From contig NZ_RKSM01000001.1 in assembly GCF_008729015.1 (NCBI RefSeq), positions 1,364,001-1,428,000 of the forward strand: 64,000 bases of DNA, given 5' to 3'. The translations under genes were made by a program, and so were the position numbers. The notes below the pieces were generated by a model. That model was not told where the DNA came from, searched no databases, and saw only the letters and a program-made list of their open reading frames with translations. Every line of letters starts with the position of its first letter. The stretch's first letter is position 1. This DNA comes from Haloarcula sp. CBA1129. Lineage in GTDB: Archaea; Halobacteriota; Halobacteria; Halobacteriales; Haloarculaceae. Positions 36,837 through 46,129 of this stretch are shown here, one piece after another.

Positions 36837-37427
36837 TTATCGGCGAACGAGCCCCAGCAGGTGGCCCACTGCCGGCGCGACCAGTTCCTCCACACCGGTA
36901 CGGGCAGCGTTCTCGCTCCCGGGTAGACAGAACACCAGACGGTCGTCGACGACGCCGGCGGTCGCGCGCGAGGCCATCGCCATCGGCCCGACCTCCTCGT
37001 AGGAGCGCCAGCGGAACAGTTCGCCGAACCCGGGAATCGGGCGGTCGAACAGCGGTTCGATGGCGTCGACGGTCACATCGTCGGGTGTGAGACCAGTCCC
37101 GCCGGTCGTCAGAACCACATCGACACCGTCGTCCAGCAGGGCGGCGACGGCATCCTCGATAGCGTCCATCTCGTCGGCGACGAGGCGACGCTCAGCGATT
37201 CTGTGTCCCGCGTCTTCGCAGGCCGCGGTGATGATGTCGCCCGCCGGGTCGTCCGCCAGCGTTCGCGAGGTCGAGACAGTGAGGACCCCTATGTCGACCA
37301 CTTCAGCGTCGTGGGCGTGATGGTCGTCCTCGCCGTGACCGTGGCCGTGGTCACTGTCATGTCCATGCTCTCCATGGCTGTGATCCGCCTCGTCATGGCT
37401 GGTCGAGTCGTCGTGTTCGTGTCCCAT
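36837..37427 (-). CDS. moaB: MoaB-type molybdopterin adenylyltransferase with His-rich N terminus
   Basis: Protein of 196 aa. Residues 45-196 are a MoaB/Mog domain: VLTVSTSRTLADDPAGD, VLTTGGTGLTPDDVTVDAI (pterin/nucleotide-binding TGGTG), PGFGELFR and VFCLPGSENA. The first 43 residues are about one-third His (14 of the first 40) mixed with Asp, Glu and Gly (HGHDSDHGHGHGEDDHHAHD), like the metal-storage tails of HypB, SlyD or zinc transporters. That extension is unusual for MoaB and suggests metal binding or buffering near cofactor assembly; this is an inference. Confidence 0.92.
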   Translation of the reverse strand: MGHEHDDSTSHDEADHSHGEHGHDSDHGHGHGEDDHHAHDAEVVDIGVLTVSTSRTLADDPAGDIITAACEDAGHRIAERRLVADEMDAIEDAVAALLDDGVDVVLTTGGTGLTPDDVTVDAIEPLFDRPIPGFGELFRWRSYEEVGPMAMASRATAGVVDDRLVFCLPGSENAARTGVEELVAPAVGHLLGLVRR

Positions 37428-37534
37428 ACCGGGAATGACTGGCGGCGACGAAATATAGCCTCGGCTGCGAGGCCGGCGGTTAGACCAATTCCGGCAGAGT
37501 GCGAAGGCAGGAGCGAGTCGACAGAACCGGCGGC

Positions 37535-38023
37535 TTACTCGTAGTACGGGAGACGTTCGACGACCTCCGCGAAGGCGACGTTCTCGCGGACCTGATCCAT
37601 CTCGACGCGGAGGCGCTCGCCGACATCCGCGTCGGAGACGATGACGACGTACCCGCCGTCGATACGCGCGACACCGTCACCCTTGTCGCCGATATTGTCG
37701 ATTTCGACCACGCGCGTCTCGCCCTCGGTAACGGGCGGGGATGACGGTGCGAACTCCGGTTCCCTGCGCGACTCGTCGGAGCGGGAGTCGGACTGCGGCT
37801 CTGGCCCGGATTCGGAACTGGACTGAGACTCAGGCCCGGATTGGGACTGTGACCGGGGTGTGGGTGCTTCAGCCGCCGACTGGAACAGTGCGATCCGGTA
37901 CAGTGTCTCGGGGGCTAGCGTTCCCAGTTCGACCTCTTGTTTCGGAATCTCGATCACGTATGAGTCGTTCTGCTCCTCGACGGGTGCGGTAAAGAGACAG
38001 TGAAGATCTGAGTCGGTCGCCAT
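37535..38023 (-). CDS. TRAM domain protein
   Basis: Protein of 162 aa. The N-terminal part (about 1-50) is a short beta region with YVIEIPKQEVELGTLAPETLY. A Ser/Gln/Pro-rich disordered linker of about 45 residues contains repeated QSQSGPES-like units. A C-terminal TRAM domain (about 102-158) follows, with VEIDNIGDKGDGVARIDGGY. TRAM domains bind RNA; small TRAM proteins act as RNA chaperones in archaea. The ATG at 38023 is preferred to the one eight codons earlier. Confidence 0.83.
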   Translation of the reverse strand: MATDSDLHCLFTAPVEEQNDSYVIEIPKQEVELGTLAPETLYRIALFQSAAEAPTPRSQSQSGPESQSSSESGPEPQSDSRSDESRREPEFAPSSPPVTEGETRVVEIDNIGDKGDGVARIDGGYVVIVSDADVGERLRVEMDQVRENVAFAEVVERLPYYE

Positions 38024-38162
38024 GCGTATAATTGGTTTAGCTAGCACCGGAACTGCATTGATTCTGGTGTTTTTGATTCGCCGGTCCGACCGCTACTGAT
38101 AGGGGTGGCAAACAGGCGGTGCCCCTCCACTACTGAGTGCGCCATCGAGCAGAAAGCGGCGA

Positions 38163-38480
38163 CTACTCGAACTCGAACAGCCGACGGAGTTCGCGCTCGA
38201 TGGCGTCAGTGAACGCCGACAGCACTGTGTCGAACGTCTCTTGATCGCCCGGCAAGGACTGCGCACGCGCCGCAGTGTCGTCGGGTAACCGGATGCTGAA
38301 CGTCCCGTCACCCTCGTACACCGGCTCGCTCTCGCTGAGAATCTGTCTGTCAATTCCGCGAAGGACCTCAGAATCGTACTGGCCGTGCAGTTCCTGATAG
38401 GCGTTCGAGTACGCCGTTTCGAGTTCCTCGAAGTAGTGGACGTATTTCTCGTCGAACTTCTCGGCGTCGAACTCGGTCAT
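38163..38480 (-). CDS. DUF5783-type haloarchaeal protein
   Basis: Protein of 105 aa, helical and acidic, starting MTEFDAEKFDEKYVHYFEEL, with QILSESEPVYEGDGTFSI in the middle and ELRRLFEFE at the end. This matches my recollection of the haloarchaea-specific DUF5783 family. No function is known. It lies alone between the TRAM gene and the nar regulator gene, all three on the minus strand. Confidence 0.75.
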   Translation of the reverse strand: MTEFDAEKFDEKYVHYFEELETAYSNAYQELHGQYDSEVLRGIDRQILSESEPVYEGDGTFSIRLPDDTAARAQSLPGDQETFDTVLSAFTDAIERELRRLFEFE

Positions 38481-38578
38481 AGATGCAGTGTCGCCGGGGC
38501 GAGAGTAAAGGGTTCTGTGACTGGCGGACGGCCAGCCCGGCGGTCATCGACCCGGTCTCAGTCGTAATCAGGTCCGTC

Positions 38579-39238
38579 TCACCGGGCGTCAAGCAGGTCG
38601 TCGAGGAGTTTCCGCTGGGCGGCGGCGAGGTGCTCGGTAAACGTCGAGGTGGAGATGTCAAGCGCATCGGCCACGTCGCCAGCAGTCGCGTCGCGCGGGT
38701 GCTCGAAGTACCCCATCTCGTGGGCACGGGTCAGCACCTCGCGCTGGCGGCCGGTCAGTTTCGCGCGGTCGAGCACGACCGGCCGGTCTGTCTCTGTAGA
38801 CGTATCTTCGAGCAGTCGCCGAAGTTTGACCGTCTCGCCTTCCGACTGGAGGTCGGCAACAATCTCCCGCAGGGTCGGCATATCCTCGACGAGAAACGTG
38901 ACGACGACGGATTCGGTATCCGCCGTGAACTTCTGGACAACACAGCCGGCCGCTTCGATACGTTCACAGACACAGCCCTGTTCGGCCGCCCGAGACAGTT
39001 GGAAGACGTGTCGCTGGTCGTACGCGAAGACACGGTCCACATTCGAGGAGTCGGTCTGTAGCGCTCTCGGCGGCTCATCACCGCCTTTGAGAGTGAATTC
39101 TTCGACGACACGGTCGGCACCGCCACTCGTTGCGCTCCGAGAGACCGACGCCACTGACCAGTCCTCGTCAGCGTGTGGCTGTACCTGACAGGACCGAGGA
39201 CCGAACACTTCGATCTCGGCGAGCATTCGGCCCGACAT
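38579..39238 (-). CDS. narO: NarO-like Bat-type HTH transcriptional regulator
   Basis: Protein of 219 aa. The C-terminal HTH (about 160-215, LTGRQREVLTRAHEMGYFEH then ATAGDVADALDIS) is the bacterio-opsin-activator type. The N-terminal sensor region holds Cys in PRSCQVQ and the cluster GCVCERIEAAGC, which is CxCx7C. A C..CxCx7C motif is what I recall for NarO, the redox/anaerobic activator of nitrate respiration in Haloferax. The gene is divergent from narA and separated from it by 180 bp containing a palindromic operator candidate. Confidence 0.82.
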   Translation of the reverse strand: MSGRMLAEIEVFGPRSCQVQPHADEDWSVASVSRSATSGGADRVVEEFTLKGGDEPPRALQTDSSNVDRVFAYDQRHVFQLSRAAEQGCVCERIEAAGCVVQKFTADTESVVVTFLVEDMPTLREIVADLQSEGETVKLRRLLEDTSTETDRPVVLDRAKLTGRQREVLTRAHEMGYFEHPRDATAGDVADALDISTSTFTEHLAAAQRKLLDDLLDAR

Positions 39239-39276
39239 GTCTCACGGATGACTTGGCTTACATAAAAAAGGGATTG

Positions 39277-39288
39277 CGAACATGTTCG
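39277..39288. promoter_or_regulatory. palindromic operator candidate of nar promoter
   Basis: CGAACATGTTCG is a perfect 12-bp palindrome directly upstream of the nar TATA box and about 40 bp from the narO start. Its position is right for an activator binding next to TBP/TFB, and NarO is the obvious candidate. I see no exact second copy at the dms promoter. Confidence 0.6.
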
Positions 39289-39298
39289 TATAAAAAAC
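39288..39298 (+). promoter_or_regulatory. TATA box of the nar operon
   Basis: GTATAAAAAAC directly follows the palindrome. A transcription start about 25 nt downstream (near 39318) would give a leader of roughly 100 nt before narA, long for a haloarchaeon. A second AT-rich box (CATATAATGG, 39302-39311) is nearby. Confidence 0.55.
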
Positions 39299-39338
39299 CG
39301 CCATATAATGGGCCTAAGATGTCGGGCTACCAGTTCAT

Positions 39339-39360
39339 CGGGGTTCTGGGTCAAACCCCG
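39339..39360 (+). promoter_or_regulatory. stem-loop in nar 5' leader
   Basis: A perfect 7-bp stem CGGGGTT/AACCCCG (39339-39345 and 39354-39360) encloses an 8-nt loop CTGGGTCA. It lies between the predicted transcription start and the narA ATG (39419). It could be an mRNA element affecting stability or translation, or a second protein-binding inverted repeat. Confidence 0.45.
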
Positions 39361-39418
39361 AACACAGCGACGTGGCGCGGCCGCTTGAATCGCCCGCGAA
39401 CCGAGATATTACAAGATT

Positions 39419-39994
39419 ATGAGACGCAACACGATACTCATCGGTCTGTTGATAACAGCGGTGTTGCTGCCGATGTGGTACGTCGCCTTGCACGGCGAGC
39501 CACCGTCGGAAGAAATCGCTATCGACGAAAGCGTCAGCGACATCCGCCCGCTCGATAGCATAGTAGAGACGCCGAACAAGCTGTCACCGAGCCAAGTCGG
39601 TGTCGTCGTCTGGGTCGCCCTGTTCGGTCTCGTGGGTGTGCTGACGGCCGCCCACCAGTTCATGAACAGGGCGGTCCGGCCGCCCGACGAGGCCGAACCG
39701 GTCACTGACGGCGGCAGCGTCTCGCTACCGTGGCTCGACACGGAGCACCGCTGGGTCGTCGAGTACCACGACGCCTCAGACGCCATCGAAGGACTCGTCG
39801 CCATGAGCGGGCTGACGGTCCTCTCTATCGTCTTCGCGGCGCTGTTCACCGGCGAGTACCTCACGCTTGCCCGCACCCAGTACTTCGGGCTGTACGCGAC
39901 CGGGATGTTCCTCTCGCTCGCGCTCTCGACGGTCGCGTACTACGCTTGGTTCATGCCACACGTCGAAGTCGCGGAACTCAGGGGGCACAAATGA
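39419..39994 (+). CDS. narA: nitrate reductase operon membrane protein NarA
   Basis: Protein of 191 aa with an N-terminal helix (NTILIGLLITAVLLPMWYVA) and about three more helices near 60-80, 125-145 and 155-178. It holds the first position in the operon, as in the narABCGHJ clusters described for Haloarcula marismortui and Haloferax mediterranei. Its exact role is unknown; it probably belongs to the membrane module with the Rieske protein and cytochrome b that hands electrons to NarGH on the outer face. The TGA overlaps the narB ATG by 4 bases. Confidence 0.82.
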   Translation: MRRNTILIGLLITAVLLPMWYVALHGEPPSEEIAIDESVSDIRPLDSIVETPNKLSPSQVGVVVWVALFGLVGVLTAAHQFMNRAVRPPDEAEPVTDGGSVSLPWLDTEHRWVVEYHDASDAIEGLVAMSGLTVLSIVFAALFTGEYLTLARTQYFGLYATGMFLSLALSTVAYYAWFMPHVEVAELRGHK

Positions 39995-40644
39995 TAGAGT
40001 ATCCGAAACCCGATGACGACGAGGAACAGGGCGACGACTGCTCGTGTGACGGGGACACCGGAAAGTCCCCGACGCTGTATGGGGACGCTCGCGCGGAACT
40101 CCGCCGCCGTGACTTCGCGAAGTTCCTCGCGACCGTCGGCGGCCTGACTGCCGTTGCCAGCCTCACCGCACCGCTTGCCAGCACCACACAGGTCTTCGAG
40201 CGAGGATACGAGGGGCCGGTGTACTCCGACGGGATCCACCTCGTCGACAGCGAGGGCGAGCGCATCACGGAGGGACGGCTCTCCGAGGGCGAGCATATGA
40301 CCGTGTTCCCGGAGCCCCGGCCCGGCATCGAGGACGCCCCGACGCTGCTGGTGCGCTACGCCGAGTCCGACTACGGCAGCGACATCGCGGAGGGGTTCAC
40401 TGTCAGCGGCTACGCTGCCTTCTCGAAGGTGTGTACCCACGCCGGCTGTATGGTCTCGGACCGGGAGGAAGACCTCGTCGTCTGTCCGTGTCACTTCGGG
40501 AAATTCAACGTTCTGGAAGGGGCGGCGGTCAGCGGCGGCCCGCCGGGACGGGCGCTACCGCAACTCCCGATTACGATGACTAGCGACGGCCAGCTCGTCG
40601 CCACCGGTGACTTCGAGGGGCCAGTCGGCCCCGGAGGTGAATGA
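39991..40644 (+). CDS. narB: Rieske iron-sulfur protein NarB
   Basis: Protein of 217 aa. A twin-arginine-like segment ([16 protein letters not shown]) and a hydrophobic helix anchor or export it. The Rieske [2Fe-2S] motifs are [12 protein letters not shown] and [12 protein letters not shown] (CxH..CxxH). With NarC it forms a bc1-like module that takes electrons from quinol and transfers them to NarGH outside the cytoplasmic membrane. The ATG at 39991 lies in narA's stop (ATGA), and narC starts in the same way at its end. Confidence 0.92.
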   Translation: MIEYPKPDDDEEQGDDCSCDGDTGKSPTLYGDARAELRRRDFAKFLATVGGLTAVASLTAPLASTTQVFERGYEGPVYSDGIHLVDSEGERITEGRLSEGEHMTVFPEPRPGIEDAPTLLVRYAESDYGSDIAEGFTVSGYAAFSKVCTHAGCMVSDREEDLVVCPCHFGKFNVLEGAAVSGGPPGRALPQLPITMTSDGQLVATGDFEGPVGPGGE

Positions 40645-42029
40645 TGTCCCGCTCGAAAGCCGTCTACGACTGGTTCGACACCCGGCTGGATCTGGAGAAC
40701 GGCCAGAAGTTCCTCGGCAAGGCGTTCCCGGCCGAGGACTCGTTCCTGCTGGGCGAGGTGGCGCTGTTCTGTTTCCTCCTCCTGATTCTATCGGGAATCT
40801 TCCTCGGGTTCTTCTTCGAGCCCTCGACCTCTGACGTGGAGTACGAGGGCAGTGTCCAGAAGTTCCAAGGCGAGGAGATGCCCGAAGCGTTCGTCTCGGT
40901 ACTGCACATCACCTACGACGTGCCCTTCGGGATGTTCATCCGCCGGCTCCACCACTGGGCGGCTCACCTCTTTGTCGCCTCAATCGGGTTGCACATGTTA
41001 CGGGTGTTTTTCACCGGTGCGTACCGGAACCCGCGGGAGCCAAACTGGATAGTGGGAACCGGGCTCGCGGCGCTGGCGATGGGCGCGGCCTACACCGGCT
41101 ACGCTTTGCCATTCGACGAGTTCGCCGCCACGGCCACGAGCATCGGGTACAACCTCACAATATCAATCCCGCTGGCAGGTGATTTCCTCGGCCAAGTGGT
41201 GTTCGGGGGTGAGTTCCCCTCAAGCGCCACCATCCCGCGGCTGTACTTCCTGCACGTCCTCGTGATACCGGCGGCCATCGCCGTGGGGTTGGCCGTCCAC
41301 ATGGCGATACTCATCCGGCAGAAACACACTGAGGCCCCGCGAGATGGGGACGTGACCGCCGGCCGCCAGTCCGTCGACGAGGACGACGACAGCGTCATCA
41401 TCGGCCTGCCTGCGTTCCCGAACCAGACCGCGGTTTCGGCCGTCGTGTTCTTCGTCACGGCAGCGACGCTGTCGGCGCTTTCGGGCCTGCTCCCGGTCCA
41501 CAACGTCGCCGAGTACGGCCCGAACGACCCCGCGGCCACGCCGGAACTCATCATGCCGGACTGGTTCCTGATGTGGGTGTACGGCTTCCTGAAGCTCCTG
41601 CCACAGATCAGCTTCAACATCGGCCCGGCCCACATCAACGGCGAGTTCGTCGGCGGCATCGTCCTCCCGGGACTGGTGTTTGCCGCCGTCGCCGTCTGGC
41701 CGTTCATCGACCGGACAGACCCGATCCACTTCACCGCAGACCCGCTGGATAGGCCCTGGCAGACCGGCGTCGGCGTGGCCGCCGTCGCGTTCATCATGAT
41801 CGCCTCGATTGCGGGGATGAACAACATCCTCGCCGATCAGGTGCTGGGAACGACGACGGGCGTCGTCAATCCCATCCTGACGGCCGCGCTGCTCGTCGTC
41901 CCGCCAATCTTCGGCGGTATCACGTACCTGCTGTTGCGCGACGGTGAGCCGACGCCGGCGCAGGAGGGAGACGTAGCTGCGGACGGCGGAACAGACACGA
42001 CCGACGGGGAACAGGAGGCCGGAGAATGA
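40641..42029 (+). CDS. narC: cytochrome b subunit NarC
   Basis: Protein of 462 aa resembling a full-length bc1/b6f cytochrome b. Two pairs of haem His are visible: [20 protein letters not shown] in the second helix and [20 protein letters not shown] in the fourth. About eight or nine helices are expected. It oxidises menaquinol for the Rieske protein. Two adjacent ATGs (40641, 40644) are possible starts. The TGA overlaps the next gene by 4 bases. Confidence 0.93.
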   Translation: MMSRSKAVYDWFDTRLDLENGQKFLGKAFPAEDSFLLGEVALFCFLLLILSGIFLGFFFEPSTSDVEYEGSVQKFQGEEMPEAFVSVLHITYDVPFGMFIRRLHHWAAHLFVASIGLHMLRVFFTGAYRNPREPNWIVGTGLAALAMGAAYTGYALPFDEFAATATSIGYNLTISIPLAGDFLGQVVFGGEFPSSATIPRLYFLHVLVIPAAIAVGLAVHMAILIRQKHTEAPRDGDVTAGRQSVDEDDDSVIIGLPAFPNQTAVSAVVFFVTAATLSALSGLLPVHNVAEYGPNDPAATPELIMPDWFLMWVYGFLKLLPQISFNIGPAHINGEFVGGIVLPGLVFAAVAVWPFIDRTDPIHFTADPLDRPWQTGVGVAAVAFIMIASIAGMNNILADQVLGTTTGVVNPILTAALLVVPPIFGGITYLLLRDGEPTPAQEGDVAADGGTDTTDGEQEAGE

Positions 42030-42208
42030 CTACGAGCGTCGAACTGACCGAGCGACAGTATCGCCTGTTGGATACGACGAGCAAGCTGGTCGGCCTCGTG
42101 CTAGTCGCCGCCGGCCTCGACGTCGGCGGCAGCACGCTGGCCGGCATCGCACTAGCCGTGGTCGGCACTGCCTGTGCGACTGCGACAGTGTTCATCACCA
42201 ATGAGTAG
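42026..42208 (+). CDS. small two-helix membrane protein in nar operon
   Basis: Protein of 60 aa with a short polar N terminus ([20 protein letters not shown]) and two hydrophobic segments ([11 protein letters not shown] and [20 protein letters not shown]). It sits between narC and narG, where haloarchaeal nar operons carry an unnamed ORF. It overlaps narC by 4 bases and narG by 8, so it is translated as part of the chain. It may be a small subunit stabilising the membrane module. Confidence 0.78.
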   Translation: MTTSVELTERQYRLLDTTSKLVGLVLVAAGLDVGGSTLAGIALAVVGTACATATVFITNE

Positions 42209-45059
42209 AAACGACCTGACCGACGACGAGGCGGACAGTGCTGGAATCAGTCGCCGCGACTTCGTGCGCGGCCTCGGAGCGGCGTCACTGCTGGGCGCGA
42301 CGGGGCTGTCATTCGCCGACAACGGCATGGACGGCCTCGAAGCGGTCGACGACCCCATCGGGTCGTATCCGTATCGGGACTGGGAGGACCTCTACCGCGA
42401 CGAGTGGGACTGGGACTCCGTCGCCCGCTCGACCCACAGCGTCAACTGCACCGGCTCCTGCTCGTGGAACGTCTACGTCAAGGACGGCCAAGTCTGGCGC
42501 GAGGAACAGGCCGGCGACTACCCGACCTTCGACGAGAGCCTTCCGGACCCCAATCCACGGGGCTGTCAGAAGGGGGCCTGCTACACGGACTACGTCAACG
42601 CCGACCAGCGCGTTCTCCACCCGCTTCGGCGCACCGGCGAGCGCGGCGAGGGCCAGTGGGAGCGGATCAGTTGGGACGAGGCGCTCACCGAAATCGCCGA
42701 CCACGTCATCGACGAGGTGCAGGCGGGCCGCTACGACGCTATCTCGGGATTCACGCCGATTCCGGCGATGAGCCCGGTGAGCTTCGCCAGCGGCTCTCGA
42801 CTCGTCAATCTGCTCGGCGGCGTCTCCCATAGCTTCTATGACTGGTACTCGGACCTGCCGCCGGGCCAGCCGATTACGTGGGGTACCCAGACGGACAACG
42901 CCGAATCCGCCGACTGGCACAACTCGGATTACATCATCGCTTGGGGGTCGAACATCAACGTCACGCGCATCCCGGACGCGAAGTACTTCCTCGACGCCGG
43001 CTACGAGGGCGCGAAACGGGTCGGTATCTTCACGGATTACTCCCAGACGGCGATTCACACCGACGAGTGGCTCTCACCCCACGGCGGCAGCGACACCGCG
43101 CTCGCGCTGGGCATGGCCCAGACCATCGTCGACGAGGGGCTGCACGACGAGGAACACCTCAAAGAGCAGACCGATATGCCGCTTCTCGTCCGGGAAGACA
43201 CCGGGAAGTTCCTCCGGGCGAGCGAGGTCGGCCTCGCCGAGGACGCCGACGACCCCGAGAAAGTGTTCGTCATGGTCGACGCCGACGGCAATCTCCGTCG
43301 CGCGCCCGGTTCGCTGGGCGAGCGTGACGGGCAGCACGACCACTCGGTGAGCATCGAACTCGACTTCGACCCGCAGTTGAGCGTCGACCGGAGTGTCGAC
43401 ACCGACGAAGGCAGCGTCGCGGTCCGGTCGGTCTGGGAGAACCTGACCGACGAGCTCAGTCAGTACACGCCGGCGGTCGTCCACGAGGAGACCGGCGTCG
43501 GCGAGAACACCTACCAGCGTGTCGCCCGCGAGTTCGCCGAGGCTGACGCCGCCAAAATCATCCATGGCAAGGGCGTCAACGACTGGTACCACAACGACCT
43601 GGGCAACCGCGCCATCCAGTTGCTCGTGACGCTGACGGGCAATCTCGGCGACCCCGGAACCGGACTGGACCACTACGTCGGCCAAGAGAAGATCTGGTCG
43701 TTCCACGGCTGGAAGGTCCTGTCGTTCCCGACCGGGAACGTCCGCGGCGTGCCGACGACGCTGTGGACCTACTTCCACGCGGGCATCCTCGACAACACCG
43801 ACCCGGACACCGCCGAGAAGATACGCGAGTCCATCGACGAGGGCTGGATGCCGGTCTACCCCAGTGAGCGCGAGGACGGGAGCCGGCCGGACCCGTCTAC
43901 GATGTTCGTCTGGCGTGGCAACTACTTCAACCAAGCAAAGGGCAACGTCGCCGTCGAGGAGCAACTGTGGCCCAAGCTCGACCTCGTGGTCGACATCAAC
44001 TTCCGGATGGACTCGACCGCGATGTACTCAGACATCGTCCTGCCGGCGGCCAGCCATTACGAGAAACACGACCTCTCGGAGACGGACATGCACACCTACG
44101 TGCACCCGTTCACGCCGGCCGTCGAACCACTCGGCGAGGCCAAGACCGACTGGGAGATATTCCGCCTGCTCGCCGAGAAGATACAGGAGCGCGCCCGGGA
44201 ACGCGGCGTCGAGCCGGTCGAGGACCGGAAATTCGACCGGACCATCGACCTCACCACCATCTACGACGACTACGTCCGTGACTGGGAAACCGGCGAAGAG
44301 GAAGGCCTCGTCGAAGACAAAGCCGCGGCGGAGTTCATCCTCGAACACTCCGAGGAGACCAACCCCGAGGGCAGCGACGAGCAGATAACCTTCGACGACA
44401 TCGACGAGCAGCCACAGCGGTTCCTCGAAGCTGGCGACCACTGGAGTTCGGATATCAAGGACGGCGAGGCCTACGTCCCGTGGCAGGACTACGTCCACGA
44501 CAAGAACCCTTGGCCGACGTTCACCGGTCGCCAGCAGTACTACATCGACCACGACTGGTATCTCGAACTCGGCGAGGAACTGCCAACCCACAAGGAGGGC
44601 CCCGAGAACACCGGCGGTGACTACCCACTGTCGTACAATACGCCTCACGGCCGGTGGTCCATCCACTCGACGTGGCGTGATGACACCAAGATGCTCAGGC
44701 TCCAACGCGGCGAGCCGGTGGTGTACATCAATCCCGAGGACGCCGAAGAGCGCGGCATCGAGGACGGTGACACCGTCGAGGTGTACAACGACCTCGGGGC
44801 CGTCGAGGTGCAGGCCAAAATCTACCCCTCGGGCGAACCGGGGACTGTCCGGCATTTCTTCTCTTGGGAGAAGTTCCAGTACCCCGACCGGGACAACTTC
44901 AACACGCTCGTCCCGATGTACATGAAGCCGACGCAGTTGGTGCAGTACCCCGAGGACACCGGGGAGCACCTGCACTTCTTCCCGAACTACTGGGGGCCGA
45001 CGGGGGTCAACAGCGACGTGCGCGTCGACGTTCGACCGAGCGGAGGTGACAGCGAATGA
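42201..45059 (+). CDS. narG: respiratory nitrate reductase catalytic subunit NarG
   Basis: Protein of 952 aa, a molybdo-bis-MGD enzyme reducing nitrate to nitrite. The N terminus has a twin-arginine signal (SRRDFVRGLGAASLLGATG), so the enzyme faces outward, unlike bacterial cytoplasmic NarG. The FS0 [4Fe-4S] ligands are in THSVNCTGSCSWNVYV and later RGCQKGACY. The molybdenum ligand is Asp218 in YDWYSDLPPG, as in the NarG family. GRWSIHSTWRDD near the C terminus is a nitrate-reductase-type segment. The ATG at 42201 is chosen because the signal peptide follows it. Confidence 0.95.
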   Translation: MSRNDLTDDEADSAGISRRDFVRGLGAASLLGATGLSFADNGMDGLEAVDDPIGSYPYRDWEDLYRDEWDWDSVARSTHSVNCTGSCSWNVYVKDGQVWREEQAGDYPTFDESLPDPNPRGCQKGACYTDYVNADQRVLHPLRRTGERGEGQWERISWDEALTEIADHVIDEVQAGRYDAISGFTPIPAMSPVSFASGSRLVNLLGGVSHSFYDWYSDLPPGQPITWGTQTDNAESADWHNSDYIIAWGSNINVTRIPDAKYFLDAGYEGAKRVGIFTDYSQTAIHTDEWLSPHGGSDTALALGMAQTIVDEGLHDEEHLKEQTDMPLLVREDTGKFLRASEVGLAEDADDPEKVFVMVDADGNLRRAPGSLGERDGQHDHSVSIELDFDPQLSVDRSVDTDEGSVAVRSVWENLTDELSQYTPAVVHEETGVGENTYQRVAREFAEADAAKIIHGKGVNDWYHNDLGNRAIQLLVTLTGNLGDPGTGLDHYVGQEKIWSFHGWKVLSFPTGNVRGVPTTLWTYFHAGILDNTDPDTAEKIRESIDEGWMPVYPSEREDGSRPDPSTMFVWRGNYFNQAKGNVAVEEQLWPKLDLVVDINFRMDSTAMYSDIVLPAASHYEKHDLSETDMHTYVHPFTPAVEPLGEAKTDWEIFRLLAEKIQERARERGVEPVEDRKFDRTIDLTTIYDDYVRDWETGEEEGLVEDKAAAEFILEHSEETNPEGSDEQITFDDIDEQPQRFLEAGDHWSSDIKDGEAYVPWQDYVHDKNPWPTFTGRQQYYIDHDWYLELGEELPTHKEGPENTGGDYPLSYNTPHGRWSIHSTWRDDTKMLRLQRGEPVVYINPEDAEERGIEDGDTVEVYNDLGAVEVQAKIYPSGEPGTVRHFFSWEKFQYPDRDNFNTLVPMYMKPTQLVQYPEDTGEHLHFFPNYWGPTGVNSDVRVDVRPSGGDSE

Positions 45060-46129
45060 GTACTGACCAACAGGACGAGCAAGACGAGGACACGCTGGTC
45101 AACGTCGCGGACGGCGTTGACCATCAGGTCGCGATGGTGATGGACCTGAACAAATGCATCGGCTGCCAGACGTGTACGATCGCCTGCAAGAACCTCTGGA
45201 CGGAGGACGGCGGGTCGGAGTATATGTACTGGAACAACGTCGAGACCAAGCCCGGCGAGGGCTATCCCCGCGGCTGGGAGGACTCCGGCGGCGGCTGGGA
45301 GTCGGGCGAACACAAAGAGCGCTCGCCCGGCGAAATTCCCGACGAGGAGGACTACGGCCGCGCTTGGGAGTTCAACCACGAGGAAATCATGTACGAGGGC
45401 AGTGACGAACCGTTGCGTCCCCGCGACGGCGCGGAGTGGGGCCCCAACTGGGACGAGGACCAAGGTGCCGGAGAGTACCCCAACAGCTACTACTTCTACC
45501 TCCCGCGCATCTGCAACCACTGCACCCACCCCTCCTGTGTGGAGGCCTGTCCGCGCTCGGCGCTGTACAAGCGCGAGGAGGACGGCATCGTCCTCGTCGA
45601 CCAAGACCGCTGTCGAGGCTACCGCTACTGCGTCGAGGGGTGTCCGTACAAGAAGGTGTACTACAACACCGTCTCGAAGAAATCCGAGAAGTGCATCTTC
45701 TGCTACCCCCGCATCGAGGGCGAAGGCCCGGACGGGGAGACGTTCGCCCCGGCCTGTGCCGAGGAGTGTCCGCCCCAGCTCCGGATGGTCGGCTTCCTCG
45801 ACGACGAGGAAGGGCCGATCCACAAGCTCGTCAACGAATACGAGGTGGCGCTGCCGCTTCACCCGGAGTTCCAGACCCAGCCCAACGTCTACTACATTCC
45901 GCCCTTCGCGCCCGGCCAGCATACGGAGGACGGGGAGACGGTCGACATCGACCGGATTCCCCGACAGTACCTCCGGAACCTGTTCGGTGACGGCGTCGAT
46001 CAGGCGCTCGACACCATCGCCGCCCACCGACAGCGCGTTCGTCAGGGTGGTGACAGCGAGCTGATGGAACTGCTGCAGGACAAAAACCCGGCCAAACAGT
46101 ACCGATTGGAGGTCTTTGACGATGAGTAG
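45056..46129 (+). CDS. narH: nitrate reductase iron-sulfur subunit NarH
   Basis: Protein of 357 aa carrying four Fe-S clusters that wire NarG to the membrane electron donor. The Cys groups are CIGCQTCTIACKNLW, CNHCTHPSCVEACPRSAL, CRGYRYCVEGCPYKK and CIFCYPRIEG with CAEECPPQL. In the third group the second Cys is replaced (CxGYRYC), as expected for the [3Fe-4S] cluster of NarH (Trp in bacteria, Tyr here). It has no signal and is probably exported with NarG. It overlaps narG by 4 bases. Confidence 0.95.
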   Translation: MSTDQQDEQDEDTLVNVADGVDHQVAMVMDLNKCIGCQTCTIACKNLWTEDGGSEYMYWNNVETKPGEGYPRGWEDSGGGWESGEHKERSPGEIPDEEDYGRAWEFNHEEIMYEGSDEPLRPRDGAEWGPNWDEDQGAGEYPNSYYFYLPRICNHCTHPSCVEACPRSALYKREEDGIVLVDQDRCRGYRYCVEGCPYKKVYYNTVSKKSEKCIFCYPRIEGEGPDGETFAPACAEECPPQLRMVGFLDDEEGPIHKLVNEYEVALPLHPEFQTQPNVYYIPPFAPGQHTEDGETVDIDRIPRQYLRNLFGDGVDQALDTIAAHRQRVRQGGDSELMELLQDKNPAKQYRLEVFDDE

